Positions 41,718 to 49,648 of a stretch of DNA of 64,000 nucleotides are shown here, piece after piece (positions within the stretch are counted from its first letter, which is position 1; each line of letters begins with the position of its first letter). The translations under genes were made by a program, and so were the position numbers. The DNA comes from Korarchaeum sp964519515 (GTDB lineage: Archaea; Korarchaeota; Korarchaeia; Korarchaeales; Korarchaeaceae), in NCBI GenBank assembly GCA_964519515.1, contig CAZFIJ010000042.1, positions 1 through 64,000 on the forward strand, written 5' to 3'. The notes under the pieces were generated by a model. The model did not search any database. It was not told where the DNA came from and worked only from the letters and a program-made list of their open reading frames with translations.

Positions 41718-42623
41718 ATGCTAGTAGTGGGTCCGGAAGACGAATTCAACATCGAACTCTCAAGGAGACTTGAAACGAGGCTTGTGCCAATTGAGAGAAG
41801 AGTATTTCCCGATGGGGAGGTATGCCCCAGGGTCCTGGGCAACGTGAATGGGGAAGATATCTTACTCTCTATGAGGATGAAAGCAGGAAGTTGTCGGCCG
41901 AACAGCTATCTAATCGAGATTCTCTTCACATTAAGGAACCTCAAGGAGCATATGGGAGCTAAATCAATATATCTATTGATGCCCTATTTCCCCTACTCGA
42001 GACAGGATGCTATATTCAGGGAGGGGGAGCCGTTCTCCTCGAAGTACGTAGCTGAGCTCTTGGAGGATTCTGGTGTTGATGAGGTCATCACGATCACAGC
42101 ACACCTCCACAGGGTGAGCGATACGAGGGCACTCTTCAATAGGACCGACTTCTATAACTTAAGCGGGTTCGAATCCCTCGCTAAGGAGCTCAAGAGGATC
42201 CCCCTGAGGGATCCTTTCATCCTCGGACCAGATACTGAGAGCATAAACTGGGCTAGGGAGCTGGCTGAGTACTACGGAACGGAGGAATTCGATTCATTCG
42301 GGAAGGAGAGAGATGTCAGCTCAGGGGAGATAAGGACTCTAGTTAAGGAACTCAAGCTCGAGGGGAGGGATGTTATCTTAGTCGATGACATGGTCTCCAC
42401 CGGAGGGACTATGGCTAATGCCATCAGATCAGCTAAGATGATGGGCGCCAGGCTCCTCATAGCTGCTTTCGTCCACCCCGTGATGGTCCCTGGTTCCCTG
42501 GAAAGGATATTAGGAGCGGGAGCCGATATTATAGTGGCAACCGATACGCTCGAATGGTCTGGATCGAGAGCGAGCGTCGTGCCCACAATAGCTTCAGCCT
42601 TAAGAGGGGGTGTTTCCACTTGA
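41718..42623 (+). CDS. prs: Ribose-phosphate pyrophosphokinase (PRPP synthetase)
   Basis: It makes PRPP from ribose 5-phosphate and ATP for nucleotide, histidine and other pathways. The 301-aa sequence carries MPYFPYSRQDAIFREGEPFSSKYVAELLE (about 89-117), ITAHLHR (about 133-139) and the PRPP loop ILVDDMVSTGGTMANAI (about 217-233). These features fit archaeal class III-like enzymes. Convergent or divergent neighbours (PfkB, tmk, phosphoribosyltransferase at 62820) also use nucleotides, though only tmk shares the promoter. Confidence 0.96.
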   Translation: MLVVGPEDEFNIELSRRLETRLVPIERRVFPDGEVCPRVLGNVNGEDILLSMRMKAGSCRPNSYLIEILFTLRNLKEHMGAKSIYLLMPYFPYSRQDAIFREGEPFSSKYVAELLEDSGVDEVITITAHLHRVSDTRALFNRTDFYNLSGFESLAKELKRIPLRDPFILGPDTESINWARELAEYYGTEEFDSFGKERDVSSGEIRTLVKELKLEGRDVILVDDMVSTGGTMANAIRSAKMMGARLLIAAFVHPVMVPGSLERILGAGADIIVATDTLEWSGSRASVVPTIASALRGGVST

Positions 42624-43006
42624 AATTAAAGTTAGGAATTCTAATTTCTGGAGTAATAACAGCTGTAATCTCCATGACTTTGATCTATTTTTCAATAGTC
42701 TTTAATACGAAAACTCAGTTATCGTACGTAGGTATGTTAGTTGGGCTCATCCTAGCGGCATTATCCTTAGGCGTCCTCTCAAACAAGGAATTCGCCATTA
42801 GAGTTTTATCGATCTTTTACCTGATCTTAGCGCTTTCGGGAATTTTAATAATGGTGAATCTACCGCCTGAGGGTCTCCTGATAACGTTACCCTCCTTAGC
42901 CTTAGGATCTTATCTCTGGAGAAGTACTGGGAGTACAGAGGAGGCCTCTGAGGGATCCGAAACCGAGAATTTTATGGTTAGAGAGGCATATGCTAGTGAA
43001 GATTAA
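42620..43006 (+). CDS. Four-helix membrane protein of unknown function
   Basis: No family recognised. From TTG 42620 (overlapping the prs stop by 4, after GGGGGTG) the 128-aa product has four hydrophobic helices: ILISGVITAVISMTLIYF, VGMLVGLILAALSLGVL, VLSIFYLILALSGILIMV and LLITLPSLALGSYLW. An acidic, hydrophilic tail follows. The frame is open farther upstream inside prs, which I regard as a shadow. It is probably translated with prs. Confidence 0.6.
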   Translation: MKLKLGILISGVITAVISMTLIYFSIVFNTKTQLSYVGMLVGLILAALSLGVLSNKEFAIRVLSIFYLILALSGILIMVNLPPEGLLITLPSLALGSYLWRSTGSTEEASEGSETENFMVREAYASED

Positions 43007-43099
43007 GCAGTAAGCTTACTTAACCTCATTAAAGATTATATATCCGCTGATTCAGCTCTCCTCGGAAGGTGATGGTGCATCCCGAGGAGAAAGGTTAGA

Positions 43100-44110
43100 G
43101 TGGAGGAGCCTCCTGAGGATGAGTTTGAGGAAGAGAATGAGGGTTATTATGAGGAGGAAGTTGATGTCTCCGGGGACTATGATCTGACCGAGCTTGAGGG
43201 AGTCGGCCCCGCAACTGCTAAGAGGTTAGCAGAGGCTGGTTTCACTAGTCTCGAGTCCATAGCGATGTCAACTCCATCGGAACTCGCTGTATACGCTGGG
43301 ATAAGTGAGTCTGTCGCTCAAAAGATAATACAGGCTGCGAGGAGTAAGCTTAATATAGATGTCATGTCAGCTTATGACTTTTATCAGCAAAGGAAGGCTG
43401 TTCAAAGGATAACAACTGGATCGAGAGCTCTAGATGAATTATTGGGAGGAGGTGTCGAGACCCAATCGATAACTGAAATATATGGCCCCTATGGATCTGG
43501 GAAGACGCAATTCTGCCACCAAATGGCTGTTACTGTCCAGTTAGCTGAGGAGAAGGGCGGACTCGGTAGAGGAGCTATGTACATAGATACGGAGGGCACT
43601 TTCAGACCCGAGAGGATAATACAGATAGCCGAAAGGTTCAAAATCGATCCTGAACACGCATTGAAGAATATACTTTATGCGAGAGCTTTCACGAGCGATC
43701 ATCAGATGATAGTGACCGAGAGAGCTGAATCTTATATAAAGGAGAGGGATATTGGCCTCATAATAGTGGATTCCCTGATAAGCCACTTCAGGGGGGAGTA
43801 CGTCGGCAGGGAGACTCTAGCGGAGAGGCAGCAGAAGCTCAATAAATACCTGCATAAGCTTCTCAGACTCGCATTAGGATACAATATGGCTGTTATAGTC
43901 ACAAATCAAGTCGTCGCGGATCCCACAGCATTCTTCGGTGACCCAAATAAGCCCGCAGGAGGCCATGTTCTAGGACACGGGGTGACAGCAAGGCTTTATA
44001 TAAAGAGAGGGAAGAAGGACAGGAGAGTTGTAAAGCTCGTCAAGAGCCCATACCTCCCAGAAGGTACTGTTGAAGTAGCCATAACTCAGGGTGGTATTGA
44101 AGACGTCTAG
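43100..44110 (+). CDS. radA: DNA repair and recombination protein RadA
   Basis: The archaeal Rad51/RecA-type recombinase of 336 aa. An unusually acidic N-terminal leader (residues 2-25) precedes a helix-hairpin-helix domain (LTELEGVGPATAKRLAEAGF). The polymerisation motif region follows, then Walker A GPYGSGKTQ at 129-137 and Walker B LIIVDSLISHFRGEYVGRETLAERQQ. Start GTG 43100 follows GAGGAGAAAGGT. A TATA-like ATTATATATCC at 43032-43043 serves it, leaving a leader of about 40 bases. Confidence 0.97.
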   Translation: MEEPPEDEFEEENEGYYEEEVDVSGDYDLTELEGVGPATAKRLAEAGFTSLESIAMSTPSELAVYAGISESVAQKIIQAARSKLNIDVMSAYDFYQQRKAVQRITTGSRALDELLGGGVETQSITEIYGPYGSGKTQFCHQMAVTVQLAEEKGGLGRGAMYIDTEGTFRPERIIQIAERFKIDPEHALKNILYARAFTSDHQMIVTERAESYIKERDIGLIIVDSLISHFRGEYVGRETLAERQQKLNKYLHKLLRLALGYNMAVIVTNQVVADPTAFFGDPNKPAGGHVLGHGVTARLYIKRGKKDRRVVKLVKSPYLPEGTVEVAITQGGIEDV

Positions 44111-44796
44111 ATCTCTTCATACCCCCTCCTTTTCTCGTCATACTCTTCCCTAGTTCCGACGACTCTCGCAGGAACTCCCATAACGACCTTCCTAGGTTGA
44201 ACGTCTCTAGTCACGACGGCCCCTGAGGCTACTACAGCCCCCTCTCCTATCCTCACACCAGAGACTAGCACTGAATTCGCACCTATTACAGCATCATCCT
44301 CTATCTTGACCCCTAAAAGCTTCCTACTCGGCGGATATTTATCGTTTGTGATTACTACGAATGGTGCTAGGAAAACTCTATCGCCTATCTCGCTCATCGG
44401 AGGTATATAGACCCCGCTCTGAATACTCACCTCCCTCCCTATCTTGACTCTCCCGTCTACGATGGAATGCGTCCCTATCAAAGTACGATCCCCTACACTG
44501 GAGTCCTCCCTTATTAGGACCGAATGTCCTGTTTGGACACCGTTCCCCAAAGTTACCCTCTCATAGATGACCGAATGGCTCCTTATGAAGCATCCCTCCC
44601 CTATCTTAGCCCCCTCACTCAGACGATCGTACACCTCGATACTCACCTCTTTACCCCTCAACTTGGGCAGCGTTGGGTATCCTATCACTGAGTAGAACCC
44701 TATCACGGATCCCTTACCTATTATCGTCTCCCCTAGGACTACGGCCTCACCCTCGAAGCTGACTCCATCGATAATCGCCTTTTTAGATAGGTACAT
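44107..44796 (-). CDS. Left-handed beta-helix (hexapeptide) acyltransferase-like protein
   Basis: This 229-aa protein shows many hexapeptide repeats ([LIV]-G-x-x-x-x), as in VVLGETIIGKGSVIG, VTLGNGVQTGHSVLI and VRIGEGAVVASGAVVTRDV. It ends with the VMGVPARVVG segment typical of sugar O- or N-acetyltransferases (WbbJ/LpxA-like). It likely acylates a nucleotide sugar or surface glycan. The 3' end overlaps radA by 4 bases. Confidence 0.85.
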   Translation of the reverse strand: MYLSKKAIIDGVSFEGEAVVLGETIIGKGSVIGFYSVIGYPTLPKLRGKEVSIEVYDRLSEGAKIGEGCFIRSHSVIYERVTLGNGVQTGHSVLIREDSSVGDRTLIGTHSIVDGRVKIGREVSIQSGVYIPPMSEIGDRVFLAPFVVITNDKYPPSRKLLGVKIEDDAVIGANSVLVSGVRIGEGAVVASGAVVTRDVQPRKVVMGVPARVVGTREEYDEKRRGYEEI

Positions 44797-44813
44797 ATGA
44801 ATCGAGTGGGATC

Positions 44814-45035
44814 ATGAGGAAGACTATAAAAGTTTCTATAGGGGGAGAGGAAAAAGTGCTACCGGCAAATACTCAGTTATCTGATCTCTATAGGATTCTG
44901 GGGCTCAATAAATGGGAGATCCTTCTCCTGGTCAATGGTGAACCGCGTTCTGATGATAGTTACCTTGAGGATGGTGACTTAGTGACATGGCTCAGGATAA
45001 CACTCCATGAGAGCCCTGTCGATGGATCGAGGTGA
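44814..45035 (+). CDS. ThiS/MoaD/Urm1-like beta-grasp protein lacking C-terminal diglycine
   Basis: The 73-aa sequence MRKTIKVSIGGEEKVLP, then LSDLYRILGLN, LLLVNGEPRSDDSYLEDGDLVTWLR is the ThiS/MoaD beta-grasp pattern. Sulfur carriers of this fold end in GG, which is thiocarboxylated by an E1-like enzyme. Here the strand after DGD continues LRITLHESPVDGSR and stops. No GG appears, and neither alternative frame restores one. It is the first gene of a three-gene unit ending with an Ncs6/TtuA thiolase, exactly where a sulfur carrier would be expected. Confidence 0.75.
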   Translation: MRKTIKVSIGGEEKVLPANTQLSDLYRILGLNKWEILLLVNGEPRSDDSYLEDGDLVTWLRITLHESPVDGSR

Positions 45036-45039
45036 TTAA

Positions 45040-45198
45040 ATGCCAGAATCTCTTGAAGAAATGCCTTTTCATGGAAGCGTCGGAGCTGCTGACATCCCTA
45101 AGGCTCCCCTCTTCATTCCCAATACTTCAAGCTCTTGCCTCGAAGAGGATTCTCTACTCACTCAAAGACCGATTATCCCTGGAGGTGCCCGCACTTAG
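45040..45198 (+). CDS. Small uncharacterised protein between the ThiS-like gene and ncs6/ttuA
   Basis: A 52-codon ORF with an ideal RBS (GAGGTGATTAA) before ATG 45040, four bases after the upstream stop. The product begins MPESLEEMPFHGSVGAADIP and ends SLLTQRPIIPGGART, with one Cys. I recognise no domain. The GG three residues from the end is noticeable next to a ThiS-like protein that lacks it, but any link is speculative. An overlapping ORF in another frame (45032-45217) has no RBS and appears spurious. Confidence 0.5.
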   Translation: MPESLEEMPFHGSVGAADIPKAPLFIPNTSSSCLEEDSLLTQRPIIPGGART

Positions 45199-45221
45199 GA
45201 GTTCAAAATTGCGGTGAGATC

Positions 45222-46208
45222 ATGAGGCTCTGTGATATTTGCGGATCTGAGGAAGCTATCTATACTAATTACATGACTGGAGCTTCTTTATGCGCTAATT
45301 GCTTGAAGAATTCGATCAAAAGGAGGGCTTGGTCCGTGATGAAGAAGGAGCTTCGCCCCGGAGATAAGGTAATGGTGGCGCATTCCGGAGGGAAAGATAG
45401 CTCATTAGCACTCCTCTTGACTAAGGAGTTCTCTGATGAGATGAGAGAGTTCGATTTGAAGGTGATTTCGGTGACATTGGATGAGGGGACCCTCTATAGG
45501 AGATCCTCTATAGAACTAGCGAGGAAGTTAGCTGAGAGGTTGCGAGTCAAACATCTGACCATTCAGATGAGGGAGATCCTCGGGTTCTCCTTGGAGGATC
45601 TGAGGTTAGCGATACCGAAGGGTTGGAAAAGGAACGCTTGCACTTACTGTGGCGTTTTAAGGAGGCAGATAATGAATGCAGTAGCGCGAGAGATAGGCGC
45701 GACAGTTCTAGTTACTGGTCACAATCTGGACGACCTGGTTCAGACTTCCATCATGAACCTAGTTAGGGGAGACGCTAATGCATTAGTGAAGACGATAATA
45801 CACGAGAGGAAGTATGAGGAAGGTCTCGTTCCCAGAGTTAGACCATTGAGATACGTCTACGAGAGAGAGATAGCTAGTCTCGTAGTAGCCCTTGGAATCC
45901 CAGCTCACTTGGGTAAATGTCCCATGGCCCAAGGGATGAGAATAGGTATGAGGAGGGAAATAGATTTTATAGAAGATTCTAATCCAGGAGCAAAGCTTAG
46001 GGCTTTCTTATTCCTTGAGAACCTCTCATCCAAGATGAAGGTCGATGTTAACTTGAGGAAATGTTCATTATGCGGGGAGCCGACTACTTCCGATATCTGT
46101 AAAGCATGCCAACTTAGAAAAGAGGCTTCCCACCTCATAGGGATCGAAGATAAAAATATTAGACTAGATAGCCTTAAAGCCTTAAAGGATTCAACATTTC
46201 AATCTTAG
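45222..46208 (+). CDS. ncs6: tRNA 2-thiolation enzyme, Ncs6/TtuA/CTU1 family
   Basis: It activates a tRNA uridine with ATP and inserts sulfur, at U34 (Ncs6) or U54 (TtuA). All motifs are present. The N-terminal zinc finger has CDICG and CANC, the PP-loop is HSGGKDSSLAL (about 55-65), and the catalytic/Fe-S cysteines are in CTYCG and GKCPMAQ. GHNLDD lies between these, and the C-terminal zinc finger is CSLCG...CKAC. The longer frame from 45135 is rejected because GCGGTGAGATC precedes ATG 45222, which gives the family's N-terminus. The 3' end overlaps apgM by 35 bases. Intact counterpart of the degenerate protein at 22369-23037. Confidence 0.93.
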   Translation: MRLCDICGSEEAIYTNYMTGASLCANCLKNSIKRRAWSVMKKELRPGDKVMVAHSGGKDSSLALLLTKEFSDEMREFDLKVISVTLDEGTLYRRSSIELARKLAERLRVKHLTIQMREILGFSLEDLRLAIPKGWKRNACTYCGVLRRQIMNAVAREIGATVLVTGHNLDDLVQTSIMNLVRGDANALVKTIIHERKYEEGLVPRVRPLRYVYEREIASLVVALGIPAHLGKCPMAQGMRIGMRREIDFIEDSNPGAKLRAFLFLENLSSKMKVDVNLRKCSLCGEPTTSDICKACQLRKEASHLIGIEDKNIRLDSLKALKDSTFQS

Positions 46209-47469
46209 GTATATAATCCCTGGGCCTCGGGAAGGGCCTCAGCCCGTACTCGAGGGCTCTATCGGAGTAATTCAATATCAATCTCATCATACTGGATCCA
46301 GTGAACCACCCCAAGCCACCGACCTGAGCATCCAATTCATGGAAGTTCGATGAATCATCCTTAGGAAGCCCCTTTCCGTAGAACAGGACGGGTACAGGGT
46401 CTCCAGAGTGCTTACCGAGGGAACAGGGAGTCGCATGATCTCCCGTTATGACAACTAGAAGGTCCTCCGGTGGATCTGTGAGGGGTTCTAAAGCTAGATC
46501 TATTCTCTCTAGGACCCTGACCTTCTGCTCAGGGTCTTTATTATGCGAAGCGACATCCGTACCTTTCATATGGACGTAAATGAAATCAAATTCCTCTAGA
46601 AGGTCTAAGGCTTTCCTTATTTTAGAGGAGAAATCCGAATCCGGGAGGCCTGTCGCACCGGGTGGATGGAATACCTCAAATCCCAGAGCCCTAGCGATCC
46701 CTTTGTACATGGGGCCCGCTGCTACAGCAGCAGGCTTAAATCCCCATCTTAAGGAGAAGGGCTCGAGTTTCGTCGGGGATGAGGCCCCTCTTAAGAGTAT
46801 GAAGTTAGCTGGTAACTTGCCTTCAGCTATCCTTTTTCTATTCACCTCATGATCCTTCAATATCCTATAGGAGATGAGGAGAAATTCTCTCACTGCTTCA
46901 ACAGTTTTAACTGCCTTATCATCGATAGGCTCCGGTTCCAAGACGTAGTAGCCCTCCTCATGGGGATCTACATCGGTGACTAAACTCGATAGTCCCTCTC
47001 CTTCTAAAATAAGGAATCCTCTATGCTCTAATGTGTGTAAAAATTTAGCCTTAACTTCCCCATTCAATAAATATAACTCCTTCAACTCGGATGATAATGA
47101 AAATGCATCTTCTCCCTCTATCCTTCCAGCTCTCCTATCTACGACCACGAGCTTCCCATTTTCCTCCCTCACGGTGGAGAAATTAGCCCTAAATATCACT
47201 CCAACACTCACTACCCCTTCGCTCAGAGCTTCGAATACCCCTCTACCTGGATACTCCCTATCTAGGTCGTACCCGAATATGGAGAGGTGACCGGAATCAC
47301 TACCCGGAGGGATCCCAGGGGCTATCGGATATTGCATGCCTAAGAGTCCCTTCGCTGCCATTAGGTCCATATTAGGTATCTCCGCTGCCTGAAGGGGAGT
47401 CAGCCACTTAAGGGATGGGGATGGCCTATCACCTAAGCCGTCTATTATGAGTAGGATCACCCTCCTCAT
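46174..47469 (-). CDS. apgM: 2,3-bisphosphoglycerate-independent phosphoglycerate mutase, archaeal type
   Basis: It interconverts 3- and 2-phosphoglycerate. The 431-aa alkaline-phosphatase-fold protein begins RRVILLIIDGLGDRPSPSL. The catalytic Ser region is PPGSDSGHLSIFGYD, and metal ligands occur in HMKGTDVASHNKDPE and ITGDHATPCSLGKHSGDPVP. TTG and ATG codons lie 9-12 bases upstream of the chosen start. ATG 47469 is preferred because a TATA-like ATTATTAAATC (47489-47500) is 26 bases away. Confidence 0.95.
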   Translation of the reverse strand: MRRVILLIIDGLGDRPSPSLKWLTPLQAAEIPNMDLMAAKGLLGMQYPIAPGIPPGSDSGHLSIFGYDLDREYPGRGVFEALSEGVVSVGVIFRANFSTVREENGKLVVVDRRAGRIEGEDAFSLSSELKELYLLNGEVKAKFLHTLEHRGFLILEGEGLSSLVTDVDPHEEGYYVLEPEPIDDKAVKTVEAVREFLLISYRILKDHEVNRKRIAEGKLPANFILLRGASSPTKLEPFSLRWGFKPAAVAAGPMYKGIARALGFEVFHPPGATGLPDSDFSSKIRKALDLLEEFDFIYVHMKGTDVASHNKDPEQKVRVLERIDLALEPLTDPPEDLLVVITGDHATPCSLGKHSGDPVPVLFYGKGLPKDDSSNFHELDAQVGGLGWFTGSSMMRLILNYSDRALEYGLRPFPRPRDYIPKIEMLNPLRL

Positions 47470-47488
47470 AGGTCGCATCAACAGCGAT

Positions 47489-47500
47489 TCGATTTAATAA
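47489..47500. promoter_or_regulatory. TATA element between apgM and the PAC2 gene
   Basis: GATTTAATAATC is positioned for leaderless apgM transcription on the minus strand (start near 47469). On the plus strand it would start near 47521, ten bases before the PAC2 ATG at 47531. One element may serve both. Confidence 0.4.
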
Positions 47501-47530
47501 TCAACCCGCGCTTATGAATGGGTCTGACTG

Positions 47531-48298
47531 ATGGGATGGATGAAAATTATAGAATTGTCAAAGCCTCTAGGCGCTGAGATAGCGATAATCGGATTCCCAG
47601 GAGTAGCTAATGTTGGGGAACAGGTGATAACATATTTGGTGAGGGAGAAGAACGCGATACCTATAGCGAGGATATACTCGGAGTACCTAGTCTTCCCGAA
47701 CAACATGGTCGGCATCTCCGTGACAGAAGACGGCAAGTTCCTCCTACCCTCAGTATCGATATTCCAGTTGAGGGACCCTCCCCTCATACTAGTGACCAGC
47801 GATGTACAACCTCTAGCTTGGGGCGCTATGGAAATAGCGAATGAAGTCATGAGGATCCTCTCGGGCCTAGGCGTCAAGAGGATAATAGTGATAACGGGTT
47901 TCGTTGAGGAGAGTGCTGCTGGTAAAGTCATCGCCTTTGGAACGGATAATGAACTTTTAAATGTATTTTTAAAGGCTAATACCGTAAAAGAAGATCTGAT
48001 AAAGGTCGTAGTTGGTCTAGCTGGTTCCGTTCTTGGGATGGCTAAGATAAGGGGGATTAAGAGTCTAGTGCTGAGTGGTGTATCTCCGGACTACTCTCCA
48101 GATCCTAGAGCTGCTAAAAGCGTCTTATTATCCCTAGACTCAGTTTTCTCATTAGGTTTGGACTTCGAGTCGCTCGATAGGCAGATAGAGGAGATAGATA
48201 GGATAAAGAGTGAGATACTGAAGGAAATCGAGAGGAGGTTGAGGGAGGAACAAGGATTCCAGGGTGAGGAAGTTGGCTCAGCGGAGTACGTCGGCTAG
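47531..48298 (+). CDS. PAC2-family protein
   Basis: The 255-aa PAC2 domain proteins resemble eukaryotic proteasome-assembly chaperones; archaeal PbaB is a relative. Seen here are AIIGFPGVANVGEQVITYLV (about 15-34), LILVTSDVQPLAWGAMEIANEVM (about 82-104), VITGFVE and a Gly/Ala-rich VVGLAGSVLGMA stretch. The family is close to the paralogue at 51034-51789. The last 60 residues are a charged helix. The 3' end overlaps padR by 35 bases. Confidence 0.85.
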   Translation: MGWMKIIELSKPLGAEIAIIGFPGVANVGEQVITYLVREKNAIPIARIYSEYLVFPNNMVGISVTEDGKFLLPSVSIFQLRDPPLILVTSDVQPLAWGAMEIANEVMRILSGLGVKRIIVITGFVEESAAGKVIAFGTDNELLNVFLKANTVKEDLIKVVVGLAGSVLGMAKIRGIKSLVLSGVSPDYSPDPRAAKSVLLSLDSVFSLGLDFESLDRQIEEIDRIKSEILKEIERRLREEQGFQGEEVGSAEYVG

Positions 48299-48635
48299 GA
48301 CGCCAGCCCCTCTACAGAGGTTAGAGGAGAAGCTCACCAAGGAGAACCTTTGGCTTTACGTACTCTCAATACTCAAGGAGAGACCTGCTTATCCTTATGA
48401 GATCGGGAAGCTCATAGAGGAGAGGTTCGGTTGGAAGCCCGCTAGAGTGACCGCCTACATGGTCATGAGATCGCTGAAAGCTAAGGGGTATGTGAGGATT
48501 TCAGTCAGGAGGGGGGAGGATACCGGTAAGATGAGGAATTACTATGAGATAACTGAATCTGGGATCAAGTTGCTCGAGAAAGGTCTCCAATTCCTTGAGA
48601 AGACATTGGAATCTCTGAAGGGAGAGCATAAATGA
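48264..48635 (+). CDS. PadR-family transcriptional regulator
   Basis: A winged-helix DNA-binding protein of 123 aa. NLWLYVLSILKERPAYPYEIGKLIEERFGWKPARVTAYMVMRSLKAKGYV holds the helix-turn-helix, then RNYYEITESGIKLLEKG is the beta wing with the PadR YYxxTxxG signature. GTG 48264 lies within the PAC2 gene, and TTG 48273 is another option. As part of the PAC2-PadR-DUF354 unit it may autoregulate it; no operator was identified. Confidence 0.85.
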   Translation: MRKLAQRSTSARTPAPLQRLEEKLTKENLWLYVLSILKERPAYPYEIGKLIEERFGWKPARVTAYMVMRSLKAKGYVRISVRRGEDTGKMRNYYEITESGIKLLEKGLQFLEKTLESLKGEHK

Positions 48636-49648
48636 GGATCTGGTTTGATGTCATAACGCCGAAGCAAGCTAGACTCATGTCATCGATCGCTAAGAGACTG
48701 GGAAGGGAATACGTGATAACAGTGAAGGGATATAGCGAATCTGTAGATATATTGAGGGAACTCAATGTGAATTTCATTCAGATAGGGGATTATTCCATCG
48801 GCGACCTAAAGAAAAAGCTCTTATCTTATGCTGAGAGGGTGAAGCTTCTCTCTGAGTTCGTCTACGATTACAGACCGGACTTTCTAATATCTTTCTCCTC
48901 TCCTGAGGCTGTGAGAGTAGCTTATGGCCTCTTAATCAGATCGATAACGATGAACGATTCCCCTCATTCCTACCACGTCGGGAGACTCACTCTCCCCCTC
49001 TCCTGGAAGGTCGTCTACCCAGAAGCGATCCCAGAGGATGATATGATAAGGCTTGGTGCTTCTAAAGAATCCCTAGTTCCATATAGAGGAGTTGATGAAG
49101 TCGCCTGGGTTAAAGATAGATTATATGATTTTAGGGATTCGAAAAGAGAGTTTAAAGTCTTCATTAGACCTGAGGAGAGTGGAGCATCCTACATGCTGGG
49201 AAAAGAGGGGTTCACGATGAAGCTCGTGGATGAAGTCATAGAGATGGGGGCCGATGTCATCGTAAAGCCGAGATATGAGAATCAATCCATAATGATCAAG
49301 GAGAAATATGGTAAAAAAGTTACTATTTTAGACAATACAGTAGACACTCTTGACCTCTTCGGGAAGGTCGTTTTAGTCGTGACTGGAGGCGGCACCATGG
49401 CGAGGGAGGCAGCTCTACTCGGGACACCTTCTCTCTGCGCCTTCCCCTTGGACGTAAAGCTTTATGTCAATGACTTCCTTAGAGATATGGGATTCCCGAT
49501 ATGGAGGGCAAACTCATTAACAGAGGCGATCAGTATAATTAGGATGATCCTCAAGGATCCCGACTCTTATGTAATGGATACTAGACCCCTGGTGGAGGAG
49601 TTAGAGGATCCCAGGGTAGTTATTGAAAAAATTTTGGATACTAATTAG
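48632..49648 (+). CDS. DUF354-family GT-B-fold glycosyltransferase-like protein
   Basis: MRIWFDVITPKQARLMSSIAKRLGREYVITVKGYSE matches the DUF354 N-terminus (IWFDI.TPK.). This archaeal family is related to MurG/UDP-GlcNAc epimerase-like GT-B enzymes. Later segments, VLVVTGGGTMAREAALLGTPSLCAFP in particular, are the nucleotide-sugar site. The donor is unknown. It overlaps padR by 4 bases and the convergent flavoprotein by 4. Confidence 0.85.
   Translation: MRIWFDVITPKQARLMSSIAKRLGREYVITVKGYSESVDILRELNVNFIQIGDYSIGDLKKKLLSYAERVKLLSEFVYDYRPDFLISFSSPEAVRVAYGLLIRSITMNDSPHSYHVGRLTLPLSWKVVYPEAIPEDDMIRLGASKESLVPYRGVDEVAWVKDRLYDFRDSKREFKVFIRPEESGASYMLGKEGFTMKLVDEVIEMGADVIVKPRYENQSIMIKEKYGKKVTILDNTVDTLDLFGKVVLVVTGGGTMAREAALLGTPSLCAFPLDVKLYVNDFLRDMGFPIWRANSLTEAISIIRMILKDPDSYVMDTRPLVEELEDPRVVIEKILDTN

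Noticed and set aside
45032..45217. 61-aa plus-strand ORF overlapping the 52-aa ORF
   Set aside because: It has no RBS, while the other frame has GAGGTGATTAA and regular operon spacing.
45135..45221. N-terminal extension of the Ncs6 homologue
   Set aside because: No family similarity; GCGGTGAGATC precedes ATG 45222, which gives the conserved zinc-finger start.
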